The translations under genes and the position numbers were made by a program. The notes under the pieces were generated by a model. That model ran no database searches and had not been told where the DNA came from. It saw nothing but the letters and a program-made list of their open reading frames with translations. A stretch of 64,000 nucleotides of DNA, taken from positions 175,848,247-175,912,246 of the forward strand of contig CP136064.1 of assembly GCA_032622095.1 (NCBI GenBank). The letters run 5' to 3'. Positions within the stretch are counted from its first letter, which is position 1; every line of letters begins with the position of its first letter. The DNA is from Siphonodentalium dalli (Eukaryota; Mollusca; Scaphopoda; Gadilida; Siphonodentaliidae). Shown one piece after another: positions 11,926 through 23,151 of this stretch.

Positions 11926-12614
11926 ACAAAGCCATGGGACGAATGCCGCCAGTGGCGGGCTAACCTGCTAGTACTCTATAATTCAACACCAAAACTCTCA
12001 TTTATGATTCAGATCATAGTAATTTACTATCGCCAAGGGATGGGCCTCTCGTTCTTTCAGCTTTTGACATATCAAAAAGCTGTCAAGCCGTCAGCCAGCA
12101 TTTCATTATGACCTTTTACTGTAATCCTGGGATGGTAGGTGTGATCTTCGCTAACCATACATGCTGTGTTACCTGGTCAGACATCCACTTACCACTTATT
12201 GCTTACATGTGGCCACGGTGAATATTAACTTCCTCGAGTTGATAAATCCTCATGTCAACCTTGAAAACCATGCACCAAATTTATAATATTCTGACTTCCA
12301 ATGGCGGTTAAAATGACAATAACCCCATTATCCAATTCATGACTGATATTACATGTATTCAACATTACCCTTTCACAACTGTTGTTACATGTATGCCGGT
12401 TATTAATGATTGTTTTTTCATTAATATTGTTATTAAACTAGAACTAAATATTTATTTTGTGTGGAGGGGGTGCCCACCATTCCATTTTATATGTTTTTTT
12501 ATTTATTATTTTTGAAGGGACCCAAGGCACTCATTGTGGGTAAATGTGAAAAAAATTTACAAGTCTGAAAGAACATGAATAAATAGATACACTTTGAAGT
12601 TTTCCATGTTTACC

Positions 12615-12765
12615 CTTTTAGGGAGCCTCACATAATAGAATTCCCTGGCTTGCATGGTCAAAGTAAATATTGTTAGCCCAATGCATTCTCTTATATATGT
12701 GAGGCTCTCTTTGAGAGACTTACATATATAGGACAGGGTTTTCGCAAATTCTCACGAAGGGTTAA
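12615..12765. mobile_element. Family B MITE, left part decayed
   Basis: One weak and one good palindrome (AATGCATTCTCTTATATATG). Ends at CACGAAGGG followed by TTAA at 12762-12765. That TTAA is also the left border of the next element. Confidence 0.65.
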
Positions 12766-13032
12766 CACTCATTACTAAATGGATTCTCCCACCCAGTTAT
12801 AAAAGTATTCATTGGAATGATCTTCTATTCATTTTGAGGGATGTGCAAGAAATTTAAGCATATGACTGACAGACAAAATGGTAATACAGTGCAGAATGAT
12901 TTCTTTGCATTGGTGGGAAATGTTCAGAAAATAAACATTAACAAATGGCATATGGCCGTTTGTTGAACTTATTATCTGAACATTTCCTAAGGGATCTACT
13001 TGTCAATTAGTATTTATTAAGGAAAGGGTTAA
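12762..13032. mobile_element. TTAA-bounded MITE, family D
   Basis: TTAA 12762-12765 and TTAA 13029-13032 bound it. Left part ATTACTAAATGGATTCTCCC, right end GGAAAGGG. Inner parts contain GGGAAATGTTCAG and its inverted partner CTGAACATTTCC. Related copies at 34881-35160, 37382-37612 and 57300-57732. Confidence 0.7.
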
Positions 13033-13215
13033 TTTTTAACACACATTTAAATAAAACGAACACATATGCAATGCATTGTTAACGTGATTGGGGGATAATT
13101 GCTGGCCACTTAGATAAACCTCCTCTCCTGAAAACCTCCACACTCAGGTAATTGAATGAAATTGCAACTTTTGATCTCCGTTTTTATAGCCTCATGTTTC
13201 AATTATCATTAATAT

Positions 13216-13345
13216 TAGGGACCTGCGAATATTCGAGATTCCATTCGATGTCGATTAGTTTTGAAACGATTAATCGACTAGTCGAAGTCGACGCGATTAT
13301 TAAATTAGTCGATCCCGAAATCTGCTAGTCGATTAGTCAGGAAAA
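13216..13345. mobile_element. Probable hAT-type terminus (solo)
   Basis: Begins TAGGGACCTGCGAATATTCG and continues with many CGATTAGTCGA-like palindromic words. This is the style of hAT subterminal regions. No matching opposite end or target duplication was found. Confidence 0.35.
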
Positions 13346-13446
13346 AGCTCTACCTATGTGCTATCATGACAGCAGTGCCATTGCAGGGCCATATTATCAT
13401 GTAATCTGTAACAGTTAACACATATTAACTTTTTAAAGCCTTATTA

Positions 13447-15510
13447 GCTCGACTTACTTTGTAAGTTTGAGCTATTGCCATGGTTTGGCGTCCGTCGTCC
13501 GTGTGTGCGTGTATGCGTTTATGCGTGTGTCCGTCAACAATTTCCTTTGGCGCAGGCTACAGGTTGTACCTTTGGTCTGATCTTTATGAAATTTGTCATG
13601 AATGTTGACATTGACATGTAGATGGGAACGAGTCATTTTGGGGTCATTCGGCCAAAAAAAATGGCCGCTGGTGGCCATTTTGGATTTCAAAATTCAATCC
13701 ATTGGCGCGGGCTACAGGTCGTACTGTTCGTCTGATCATCATGAAATTTGTCATGGATGTTAATATTGACATGTAGATGGGAACGAGTCATCTTGGGGTC
13801 GTTTGGCCAAAAAACATGGCCGCCAGCAGCCATCTTGGATTTTACTCTTTGCATGACTAAATCCTTTGGCGCGGGCTACAGGTCGTAGCTTTGATCGGAA
13901 CTTCCTGAAATTTGTCATGGATGTTAAAAATGACATGTTGATGGGAACGAGTCATTTTGGGATCATTCGGCCGAAAAACATGGCCGCCAGCAGCCATCTT
14001 GGATTTTACTCTTTGCATGATTAAATCCTTTGGAGCGGGCTACAGGTCGTACCTTTGGTCTAATCTTTATAGAGCTATGTCATGATTGTTGACATAGACA
14101 TGTAGATGAGAACGAGTCATTTTGGGGTCATTCGTCCAAAAAACATGGCCGCTGGCGATCATTTTGGATTTCAAAATTCAATCCATTGGCGCGAGCTACA
14201 GGTCGTACTGTTCGTCTGATCATCATGAAATTTGTCATGGATGTTAATATTGACATGTAGATGGGAACGAGTAAATTTGGGGTCGTTCGGCCAAAAAACA
14301 TGGCCGCCAGCAGCCATCTTGGATTTTACTCTTTGCATGACTAAATCCTTTGGCGCGGGCTACAGGTCGTAGCTTTGATCGGAACTTTATGAAATTTGTC
14401 ATGGATATTAAAAATGACATGTAGATGGGAACGAGTCATTTTGGGGTCGTTTGGCCGAAAAACATGGCCACCAGCAGCCATCTTGGATTTTACTCTTTGC
14501 ATGACTAAATCCTTTGGCGCGGGCTACAGGTCGTACCTTTGGTCTAATCTTTATGAAATTTGTCATGAATGTTGACATTGTCATGTAGATGGGAATGAGT
14601 CATTTTGGGGTCATTTGACCAAAAAACATGGCCGCTGGCGGCCATCTTGGGTTTTAAAATTCAATCCATTGGCGTGGGCTACAGGTCGTACTGTTCGTCT
14701 GATCATCATGAAATTTGTTATGGATGTTAATATTGATATGTAGATGGGAACGAGTCATTTTGGGGTCGTTCGGCCAAAAAACATGGCCGCCAGCAGCCAT
14801 CTTGTATTTTACTCTTTGCATGACTAAATCCTTTGGCGCTGGCTACAGGTCATACCTTTGGTCTAATCTTTATGAAATTTGTCATGAATATTGACATTGA
14901 AATGTAGATGGGAACGAATCATTTTGGGGTCATTTGGCCAAAAAACATGGCCGCTGGCAGCCATCTTGGATTTAAAAATTCAATCCATTGGCTCGGGCTA
15001 CAGGTCGTACTGTTTGTCTGATCATGAAATGTGTTATGGATGTTAACAATGGCATGTAGATGGGAACGAGTCCTTTTGGGGTCATTCGGCCTAAAAACAT
15101 GGCCACCAGCAGCCATCTTGGATTTTACTCTTTGCATGACTAAATCCTTTGGCACAGGCTACAGGTCTTACCTTTTGTCAGATCATTATGAGATTTGTAA
15201 AGACTGTTGACATTGACATGTACATAGATGGGAATGAGTCATTTTGAGGTAATTCGGAAAAAAACATGGCTGCCGGTGGCCATTTTAGAATTTACTCTTT
15301 GCATCACTAAATCCTTTGGCACACCATAATCACCTCATCCCTGATCCGATGATTATAAAACTTGTCATGAATGTTGATATGGACATGTATATCTTGTCTT
15401 AATTAGACATTTCAATTAGCACCTTTCCTATTCCTCCATTTACTGTCAACCATTAAATTATTCCCCTACCTGAGTTGAGCTACAGTGTCATTGACACTTT
15501 CATTGCATTG
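13447..15510 (+). mobile_element. Hairpin-headed tandem-repeat element, family B2, with higher-order repeat
   Basis: The head AGCTCGACTTAC...GTAAGTTTGAGCT folds on itself. It is followed by GGCGTCCGTCGTCCGTGTG and then eleven monomers of 154-165 bp. Each runs: CC(A/T)TTGGCGCGGGCTACAGG, ATGAAATTTGTCATG, GACATGTAGATGGGAACGAG, GCCAGCAGCCATCTTGG. The tail TTGAGCTACAGTG runs into the palindrome AGTGTCATTGACACT at about 15485-15500. The monomers fall into two types in a B-A-B-B-A pattern with a period near 484 bp. Short peptide-like open frames on the - strand are products of the repeat and are not genes. Confidence 0.8.
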
Positions 15511-16075
15511 TTCCTTTAATGATGCCACTGCCATCAGTCATGCACGGGCGGTGAACTCCATGACTGAACTGAACCCAATGTATGCACATGTAGGCACATC
15601 CTCATCCGAGATAATCACCAAACTTCAGATGTTCGGGGTAACCTCTAGATTGGAGCTATCAATTTTTTCTGAAATTTGTTAAAAAAACTATGGCTGCTGG
15701 CAGCCATCTTGGAATTCAAATGTAAATCCATTGGCACACACTGCAGCCTGCATTTATTGCAGAAAAGTTTTGATAATTTACAGCCATGTTTAGGATCAGC
15801 TCAAGATGGGAGCTATCCATTTTGAATGACTTTCGATGAAAAATATGGCCGGCGGCAGCCATCTTGAATTTTACTCTTTGCAGGACTAAATCCTTTGGCT
15901 CACCCTACAGACCACATCCCTCATCTGATCGTCACCAAACTTCATATGGATCATTTTGTGACCACAAGATGGGGGGCCATCAATTATTTCCGAAAATTTG
16001 TTAAAAAACATGGCCACCAGCAGCCATCTTCGATTTCAAATTTGATCTATTGGCACTCACTCCCTTTGTATCTCA
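15511..16075 (+). repeat. Diverged monomers of family B2
   Basis: Blocks like GGCAGCCATCTTGGAATTC, TTTACTCTTTGCA and AATCCTTTGGC continue after the tail of the main array, more diverged and with other spacing. Confidence 0.6.
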
Positions 16076-16287
16076 CTCTCTCTGTTTTTCTCTGGCCCCA
16101 GCAGATGAATCAATTTTCTATGCTCATTAAATTCATAATTATCCTGTTATTCATATCCTGTACTCTTCCAGTTCAGATGGGAAGGGTTGGAAATAATGTT
16201 TTTTGGGGAATTGGAGATATATATAACAAAATTTCAGTTAGGGATGGAAAAAAAGGAAGAAGGTTAGTGTTAGGGATTGCAGGAGGC

Positions 16288-16335
<48 letters not shown>

Positions 16336-16887
16336 CAAGATAGGAAGAGAGGGGAAGGAGAAAATGAAAAGGGATAGATTAAATTGTGAGATGACAGTGG
16401 TTGGGAGTTTTCAATGACTGGGTTATTGCATGATTAAAAATGATGCTCATATAAAGTAATCGTTATGCGTTAGGTGCCATGGGAGGGGGTCAATCACAAT
16501 TGTTGTTAACCAGTTACATCCGTCAAAATGTAAGTAAACAAAAACAGACAGCAACAAGTGTTCATAATCAAAATATGTGTGGACCATATATCTTCCGTGA
16601 GAACAAGGATATATTCAACAGTACTAACCTTAAATGGGACAATTCCTATTTCAAGGGTGTTCACTGTGAACATCACAGTGTCCTTCTTGTGGAATCATTG
16701 CACGGATATACAGGATAATAACAAGTCAATAACATACAAAATAATCATTATCGGAAGGCATTTAGTACTACATATATTGTGGGGAATATCATGCTGTTAC
16801 ATTATGCAGCCGAAATCCATAGCAGTTACCCATACAAGTGATAGCATTATTGGAATCTTTTTGTTCTCATTATGTATGTCTACTGCC
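16076..16887. other. Intergenic, with (GA)n tract
   Basis: A GA microsatellite at about 16288-16332. Otherwise no gene. The open frames at 16479-17049 are not recognisable and overlap a MITE arm. Confidence 0.5.
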
Positions 16888-16994
16888 GAGAGCTTTCCAA
16901 TGAATGGCAACAAGCCATATGTCCGACTAAATCCTGAAAAGTTACCCATAATTCTGCTGTGGTTAAGAAGTCGATTTCTTAGAGCATTACTGTA
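16888..16994. mobile_element. Foldback MITE family M, right arm only
   Basis: GAGAGCTTTCCAATGAATGG through to GCATTACTGTA. The left arm is missing here, but a lone left arm lies 955 bp downstream (17950-18033). Confidence 0.85.
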
Positions 16995-17155
16995 TGTTGA
17001 CTCAAGTTCCTCACATAAACAGAAGGGGGAATTTTTTTACATGCCATGATTATCTGTCAGGTCACAACTCGGGTGGCTGCAGTTAGTCTTAACCGGGTGT
17101 GAAGGATATAAAATTACTGCATTTACTGTGGTAAAAATAGGCAGGTGGGCATCTG

Positions 17156-17413
17156 TTAGTTGAGTTCCATTTTGAAGTTTTTGAATGTTCTGCTGCTCTT
17201 TGTAGTTTCTGGCAGTTTGTTCCATCCAGTAATTGCAGCTGGTAAGAAAGAATCCATGTAATAGTCATAGTTAATATTCGGAGGTAGTCTTATATGTTCA
17301 AACATGAAGTTATATCTGGAATTGTTTGCCTGAATTGGTTGTACATAATTTCTTAAAATTGAGGGAGCTGCTCCGCATATCATTTTAAAGATTTTGTATA
17401 GCTTGTGTTTTCT
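17156..17413 (-). pseudogene. LINE RT C-terminal fragment
   Basis: About 85 codons, including LYKIFKMICGAAPSILRNY, then RYNF, LPPNINYDYYMDSFLPAAIT and GWNKLPETTKSSRTFKNFK before a stop at 17156. This is the C-terminal region found in CR1/Jockey/L2-type LINE proteins (two aromatic residues before FLPSAI and WN-LP). Upstream of 17413 the frame meets stops, so the copy is truncated at its 5' end, as usual for LINE insertions. It differs from the fragment at 18684-19195 and from the LINE at 1-1913. Confidence 0.75.
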
Positions 17414-17431
17414 TCATCATACTATTAACTG

Positions 17432-17590
17432 CTCCAGGGTAATCAGTAATCGTAATCAAAGTAATCGATTTGGAGTAATCACCTGTAAAATAATTATGAC
17501 ATTTTTTTATTACAAGTAATCATATTTGATTACTTTCAAATGTACTTGTAATCATGATTACTTTTTGATTACTTTTACTAAATACTTGGA
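17432..17590. repeat. GTAATC/GATTAC-rich segment, hAT-like end
   Basis: Starts CAGGGTAATCAGTAATCG and contains many GTAATC and GATTAC words in both orientations that can fold on each other. CAGGG starts and subterminal word arrays are typical of hAT ends. The opposite end was not found. Confidence 0.4.
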
Positions 17591-17949
17591 TACTCATAAT
17601 CCCATACTATATTAATGTGAACAAATACAAACCAAAAACATCAAAATGATATGATACAATTTCTCCATGTGTTAGTTAGTGGTGCATTGTTGAGTGATAT
17701 AATTATGTCTTGATGTAACACAAAGGCTCGAATTGTCAATTGTTTATTTTACTGGAATAACAGGTCTATATTTAATAACATATCTGATTTCATTTAAACT
17801 CATTGTTATTCAAATCGTGTTTTCATTCGAGTGTGAAGCCAGCTCTGTGACATCGATCTGTGAAGCCACACCACTGTGAATATTCAGATGTGACCATGTT
17901 TAGATAAACAGAACACTACTCTCACACATTTGCATCTCCATTTCCATGG

Positions 17950-18033
17950 TACAGTAATGCCCTAAGTAATCGACTCCATAACCACAGCAGAATTATGGGT
18001 AACTTTTCAGGATTTAGTCAGAAATATGGCTTG
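17950..18033. mobile_element. MITE family M, left arm only
   Basis: TACAGTAATGCCCTAAGTAA through GATTTAGTCAGAAATATGGC. The apex and the right arm are missing. Confidence 0.85.
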
Positions 18034-18683
18034 GTTTAAACAATATTTAATTTGAACTAATACTGAACATAATTACATACAATAAATACAAAACATATAA
18101 AAAAATTTAGTGTTCAAAAGAGGATTGGGCAACAAGCTTGGGGGCTTTTGTTAAGTCCTATCCTCAGGAAATAAATGTTACCCCAATAGATACCATTGGG
18201 GTATAGCAGACGGGTTTGGTTCTGTGTGGTCCGAATAATCAAGTTTAGGTGAAGGGATAGGAAAGAGAAAGGGAGTGCAGGCGGTGGTTGAAAATGGGTC
18301 GGTGAAGTTACTATTAACAGTAGGATAAGAAATATCACGTAGAAATAAGTGAGGATTGTATCGTTTTAAATTGATCACCATTTATTGTCACAAGCCAGTG
18401 AAAAGTCTTAATGCAAATAAATTTGAGCACGCTACGACCCAATTGGAGAGAATTCCAAATCGGCGGAATATCAGAATTATTCACATTCCTTTAATGAGCT
18501 TTTTAGTTAATGTATTTAATAAGTATTTAATAAGTGACGAAATGTGTATGTACCATAAATAATTATTCCAGTATAGAGGGCGAGGTGGTAGGGCTAAAAC
18601 ACGCGCAGTGACTACAATTTAAGACATTACATATAGGTTATTAGTAACACGCATGTTTCGGCTTAAACCACCGTACCTGTGAG
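18034..18683. other. No recognised feature
   Basis: Several open frames of 60-75 codons, none recognisable. Possibly the 3' region of the LINE fragment transcribed leftwards from 19195. Confidence 0.4.
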
Positions 18684-19195
18684 TCAGAAACGCCCAGTAC
18701 AGACAATGAAGTTCTGTACAACATCGAAAATTTTAATGTTCAAATCATCAGCGAGATCAGGAGACCCATACAGAAGTACATCAGGTGATATTATAATTGA
18801 TGGCAGATCAGCTAACATTTCAGTTCTTGCTTGAGTATATAATGGACATTTCAAGAGAAAATGATATGCTGATTCAATTTCAAAACCACCACAAGGACAC
18901 ATCGGGGACTCTTTGAGGTGATTTGTGACAAGGTCTTTGTTCAGGTTAATGCACCCCAATCTGATTCTAGTATGATAAACATGAGCTTTACGAGAATAAC
19001 TATGGTAATAAAATTTAGCAATCTTTGAACGACCAGTGTTAATGTTTCGTTTAAAATCGGCTAACGTTTCTGAAGACCTTGCCGAGTCAGATAAGCTGTT
19101 CCAAGCATGTGTGGCAGATGGTAGAAATGTATACATATAGTAATTATTATTACTATCAGGCGGGTGGATGCTGGGATGTCTAAGATTGTAGCCAT
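18684..19195 (-). pseudogene. LINE C-terminal domain with CCHC-type Cys/His cluster
   Basis: An open frame of about 170 LINE codons reads YNLRHPS, NNNYYMYTFLPSATHAWNSL, ARSSETLADFK and HTRIRLGCINLNKDL. Then come a C-x-C...H-x4-C cluster (CPCGGFEIESAYHFLLKCP), YTQARTEML and a C-terminal tail ending in GRF. This is the C-terminal zinc-cluster region that follows the RT in many CR1/Jockey-like LINEs. The 5' part is lost where a family M MITE fragment begins at 19201; the frame passes into the MITE, but those residues are not LINE sequence. Confidence 0.8.
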
Positions 19196-19200
19196 ATGTT

Positions 19201-19330
19201 TCATATGGCTTGTTGCCATTCATCGGAGAGCTTTCCGATGAATGGCAACAAGCCATATTTCCGACTAAATCCTGAAAAGTTACCCATAATTCTGCTGTGG
19301 TTATGGAGTCGATTACTTTGGGCATTCTTG
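19201..19330. mobile_element. MITE family M, left arm mostly deleted
   Basis: A short remnant of the left arm (ATGGCTTGTTGCCATTCATC), the apex and the right arm to GGGCATTCTTG, where the terminal ACTGTA is mutated. It directly abuts the 5' truncation of the LINE fragment. Confidence 0.8.
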
Positions 19331-19571
19331 TTATCAGGGTATGTACCAATTTATATGTTATATTATCAACTTATTTTCCAGTTTCACACTCTAAATATTG
19401 TTACCAGTGGCAATAAATTCAGTTCTTATATGCATGCATTCTATATAATTACCTAGTATACACCAACTGGGAGTTTAATCAGTGACACCGCACTGTGGAC
19501 TGATTTCAATGAACAGAATAAATTATACATATTGTATGGTAAAACCAACTAATTAGTCTAACCAGCCACTT

Positions 19572-20230
19572 TTTAGCTCACCTGAGATAAAGTCTCTGGT
19601 GGAGCTATAGTCATCACTCCTTATTTAGCCCTCTGTCTGTCAAGAATCATCTTCTCCAGAACCATAATACCAAAAGGATTCATATTTGGTGTGGATGTTC
19701 CCCAGGTGACTCACATTCAGATTTCAAATGAGGTCACCAAGTCAAAGAGTTTTGAATCCAGGATCATAACTCCTTTAAAAAAACATTTAGATTAAACTCT
19801 TTGCTCAATTTAAAAAAAAAGTAATAAAAAAATAAATAAATAAAACAATTTGAATTTTAGTAAATTGTTTTTTTAATTTATTTTTAATTGAGATTTAACA
19901 CGATGCTCAATTAAATATTTTTTTAGCTCACCTCAGACGAACTCTCCGGTGGAGTTATAGTCATCACTCCTCATCCGTCCATCCGTCAACTCTTCTTCTC
20001 CAGTACCATAAGACCTGAATGTGTTCGTATTTGGTGTGAATGTTCCCCAGGTGACTCACATTCAGATTTGTTCAAATGAGGTCACTGGGTTAAACATCTT
20101 CTCAAGAACCATTGGGCCGATTTAGCTTATATTTGGTATGGAGGGTCATTGGGTGACTGGGGTTCAAATGGGCTCACTGGATCAAATATGGGGTTAGCCA
20201 GGGACATAATTTAAAAAAATTATCCATTTT
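19572..20230 (+). mobile_element. Hairpin-headed repeat element, family C (two heads)
   Basis: Heads TTTAGCTCACCTGAG...GGTGGAGCTATAGTCATCAC at 19573 and again near 19922. Each is followed by a short pyrimidine-rich stretch and monomers with TTCTCCAGAACCATAA, TTTGGTGTGGATGTTCCCC, AGGTGACTCACATTCAG and GGGCCGATTTAGCTTATATT. A-rich tracts separate the copies. Confidence 0.7.
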
Positions 20231-20337
20231 TTTTGTATGTATTGAACACCTTGTTCAATTTAATAACGACAAAAAATTAGTCATTTTTATTTGAAAAAAA
20301 ATTACATTTACATTTTATTTTATTTTTTAATTTAGAT

Positions 20338-20718
20338 TTAAAGACATACTATGGACTTGTTTGGGTATGTGAAACTGATAAGATAGCATTCAGGCGCTAA
20401 GCTATGTCAACTGGAGGAATGTAACATTTTAGTAACCTCGCCGAAAATTTCAAGCAAATCGACCATACCACTCCATAGAAATCATCGTCTGAACTACCCT
20501 CAATTGTAAATATTTACTTCTCGATTCGGGATGCAACTATCTGCGATAAACTAACGAAAACGATTTCAGCTTCGAGAATCACTGCAATTAATTAATATAT
20601 AAGAATGACGATGTGCGTTGCCAATTTGGATATAATATTTGTACAAATAACTACTTTGAGCAAGATTATTCTCCATTTATATTTGATCACCCTACCGCAG
20701 TGTTTCACATCACTTTAA
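20338..20718. mobile_element. TTAA-bounded element, family G
   Basis: TTAA at 20338-20341 and 20715-20718. The inside (AGACATACTATGGACTTG, CATACCACTCCATAGAAATC, TTTGATCACCCTACCGCAG) recurs at 57738-58114, also between TTAA sites. Non-coding. Confidence 0.7.
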
Positions 20719-21940
20719 CTCCTTACCCAATTTAACAAAATGTTTTTTTCATGAAAACATAACACACCTGTTATGAAACACTTGTACTGCACTGCAATAG
20801 CTGTAATGCTGTTGTCAACAAGCATGCCTTATTTATCAGATCGTATCTGACATGTTTGATAGACAAATAAATGGGGAGAGTGTATTAATGTTCAATTTAG
20901 ATATCAGATAGAATCCCATGTTTTCTTAGACAGGCTTGAAACAAATTAACGTTTCTCTTGAGTGAGTGAGATGGTGTTTGTATAAACCATATAAATTATT
21001 ATGTTGATTGATTTTAATATCTGGCTAGTCAAAAGTGGCTGAGATAGGGATTTAACACTTCTGCTTTCAAAGAGTTGACTTCCAACTCCTTAACCTATCC
21101 TTTGAAATCACTAAACCATTGGATATGATAGTGAAAGCTCTTTGTATAATGTGCATAGGGGCAGAGCTATGATTTTTAAAACTACCCCCACCCACCCCAA
21201 ATACTTTAACCCCTTCTCAAGACCGTCGCAAATTAATTGAGCTTTTGAATTCAATTTGGGTACTGATATATGAATTCCTGTGGTCCTATTTTTGATAAAT
21301 TATTAGTTGTAGATGTAACAGGTGTTACAATATTATGTATATACAGGCTGTTAACTCTTTATCTATGCTAATGATGTGTAGATCTATTATGCTGTTAATG
21401 TCAAGGAAAATGTATCAGTGTGCCAGCATATGAACCCTTCCCTAAATTTTGTAACTACTTTTGAAGAAATTGAATTCAATTCAACTCTTAAAATATACCG
21501 TTTGAAATTACTAGATGAATGGATCTCATAAATTGAGATTTACATTGGTTCAAATAGGGGCAGAATAGGGCAGAGATAAGGGATTTAAATCTCACTCATC
21601 CAACCTACCTGTATCTATGCTGTTGAATTCAAGTTTGGTACTGGTATATTAATATATAGATTACTAAAGATTTCTAAGCTGACAGGTTGGGATTGGGGGG
21701 GGGGGGGTATATGGTGGCAATGTTAGAGACAATGGGAGGGACTGTAGAGGGTCATTGGGGTCAAAATTTTCAACAGTTGTAAAGTTCATGCCTGATACAA
21801 CAATAGTTCCACACCAAGCATAGGTTAGAATTGTTCTCATAGTTTGATTTTCCAACCAGTATGTTTTTAGACAAGCAGTCAATATTTTCCTACTTCCTGT
21901 TAAACTGTTGGACCGAAATTCGAAATGACCACATTTTTAG
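20719..21940. other. Intergenic, G-run at 21695-21707
   Basis: No exon or long repeat recognised. A homopolymer G run is present near 21700. Confidence 0.5.
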
Positions 21941-21942
21941 CT

Positions 21943-22866
21943 AAACTTTACAAATTTGAGCTATTGCCATGGCTTGGTATCCGTCTTCCGTGTGTGTGCG
22001 TGATTCGTCAACAATTTCCTTTAGCACGGGCTACATGTAGTACCTTTGGTCAGATCATTATGAAATTTGTCCTTGACATTGACACGTAGATGGGAACGAG
22101 TCATTTTGGGGTCATAAGGCAAAAAAACATGGCCTCCAGCGACCATCTTTGATTTCGAAATTCAATCCATTAGCACGGGCTACATGTAGTACATGGGCGG
22201 AGTGTTCCTCTGATCATCATGAAATTTGTCATTTATGTCATTGCATGGCTAAATCCTTTGGCACGGACTACAGGTCATACTTTTGGTCAGATCATCATGA
22301 AATTTGTCATGAATGTTAATATTGACATGTAGATAGGAACGAGTCATTTTGGGGTCATTCGGCCATAAAACATGGCCACCAACAGCCATCTTGGATTTAA
22401 TCTTTGCATGACTAAATCCTTTGGCATGGCTACAGGTCGTACCTTTGGTCGAATCATCATGAAATTTGTCATGAATGTTAACATTGAAATGTAGATGGGA
22501 ACGAGTCATTTTGGGGGTCATTCGGCCATAAAACATGTCAGCTGGCAGCCATCTTGGATTTTACTCTTTGCTTGAGTAAATCCTTTGGCACACCCTACAG
22601 TCCACTTCCCTCATCCGATCATCACCAAACTTCATATTAATCTTGATATTGATCTAATAGATGGAAGCTATCAAATGTTTTTGAATTTCCTTGGAAAACA
22701 TAGCCATCAGCAGCCATCTTGGATTTTACTTTATATATCTCTTCATGTTGATAATCTAGTACTACTTGGACCTTTCAACTTTCCGCATTCCTAATCGCTC
22801 GATTGACTGTAACACATGAAATTATTCCCTTTCCAAGTTGAGCTACAGTGTCATTGACACTTTCAT
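21943..22866 (+). mobile_element. Hairpin-headed element, family B2, second copy
   Basis: Head TTAGCTAAACTTTACAAATTTGAGCT, a CCGTC-type run, about five monomers (GATGGGAACGAGTCATTTTG, AACAGCCATCTTGG), and the same tail: AAGTTGAGCTACAGTG with the palindrome AGTGTCATTGACACT at about 22847-22863. Shared head and tail define the element borders. Confidence 0.75.
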
Positions 22867-23151
22867 TTAACTTTATGTGGGGGGTGGGATTTGGCTATAA
22901 ATTTTAACTTTATGGGGATGTCAGGTTGGCCAACAATTTTAACTTTATGGGGGATATCATGATGGAAGTTTCAAAACTTTGGAGAGATTGATGTACCAGT
23001 TGCAATATATCCAACCTAAGAGGGATGTGCAAAAGTAATTTTGTGAACTCAGGAATGTAGTCTGGTTGTCTTGTTTAAAAAGAGTTGGGGGTTGAAGATT
23101 AGTCAGTGGTGTGCAATTAGAAATTTCAAGGTGAAGGCCTCGGCTCAACGA

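Noticed and set aside
13472-15155. Open frames with repeated KSKMA...GHVFWPNDPKMTRSHLH peptide on the - strand
   Set aside because: The peptide arises from each 155-165 bp monomer, but monomer lengths are not multiples of three and stops occur in most units.
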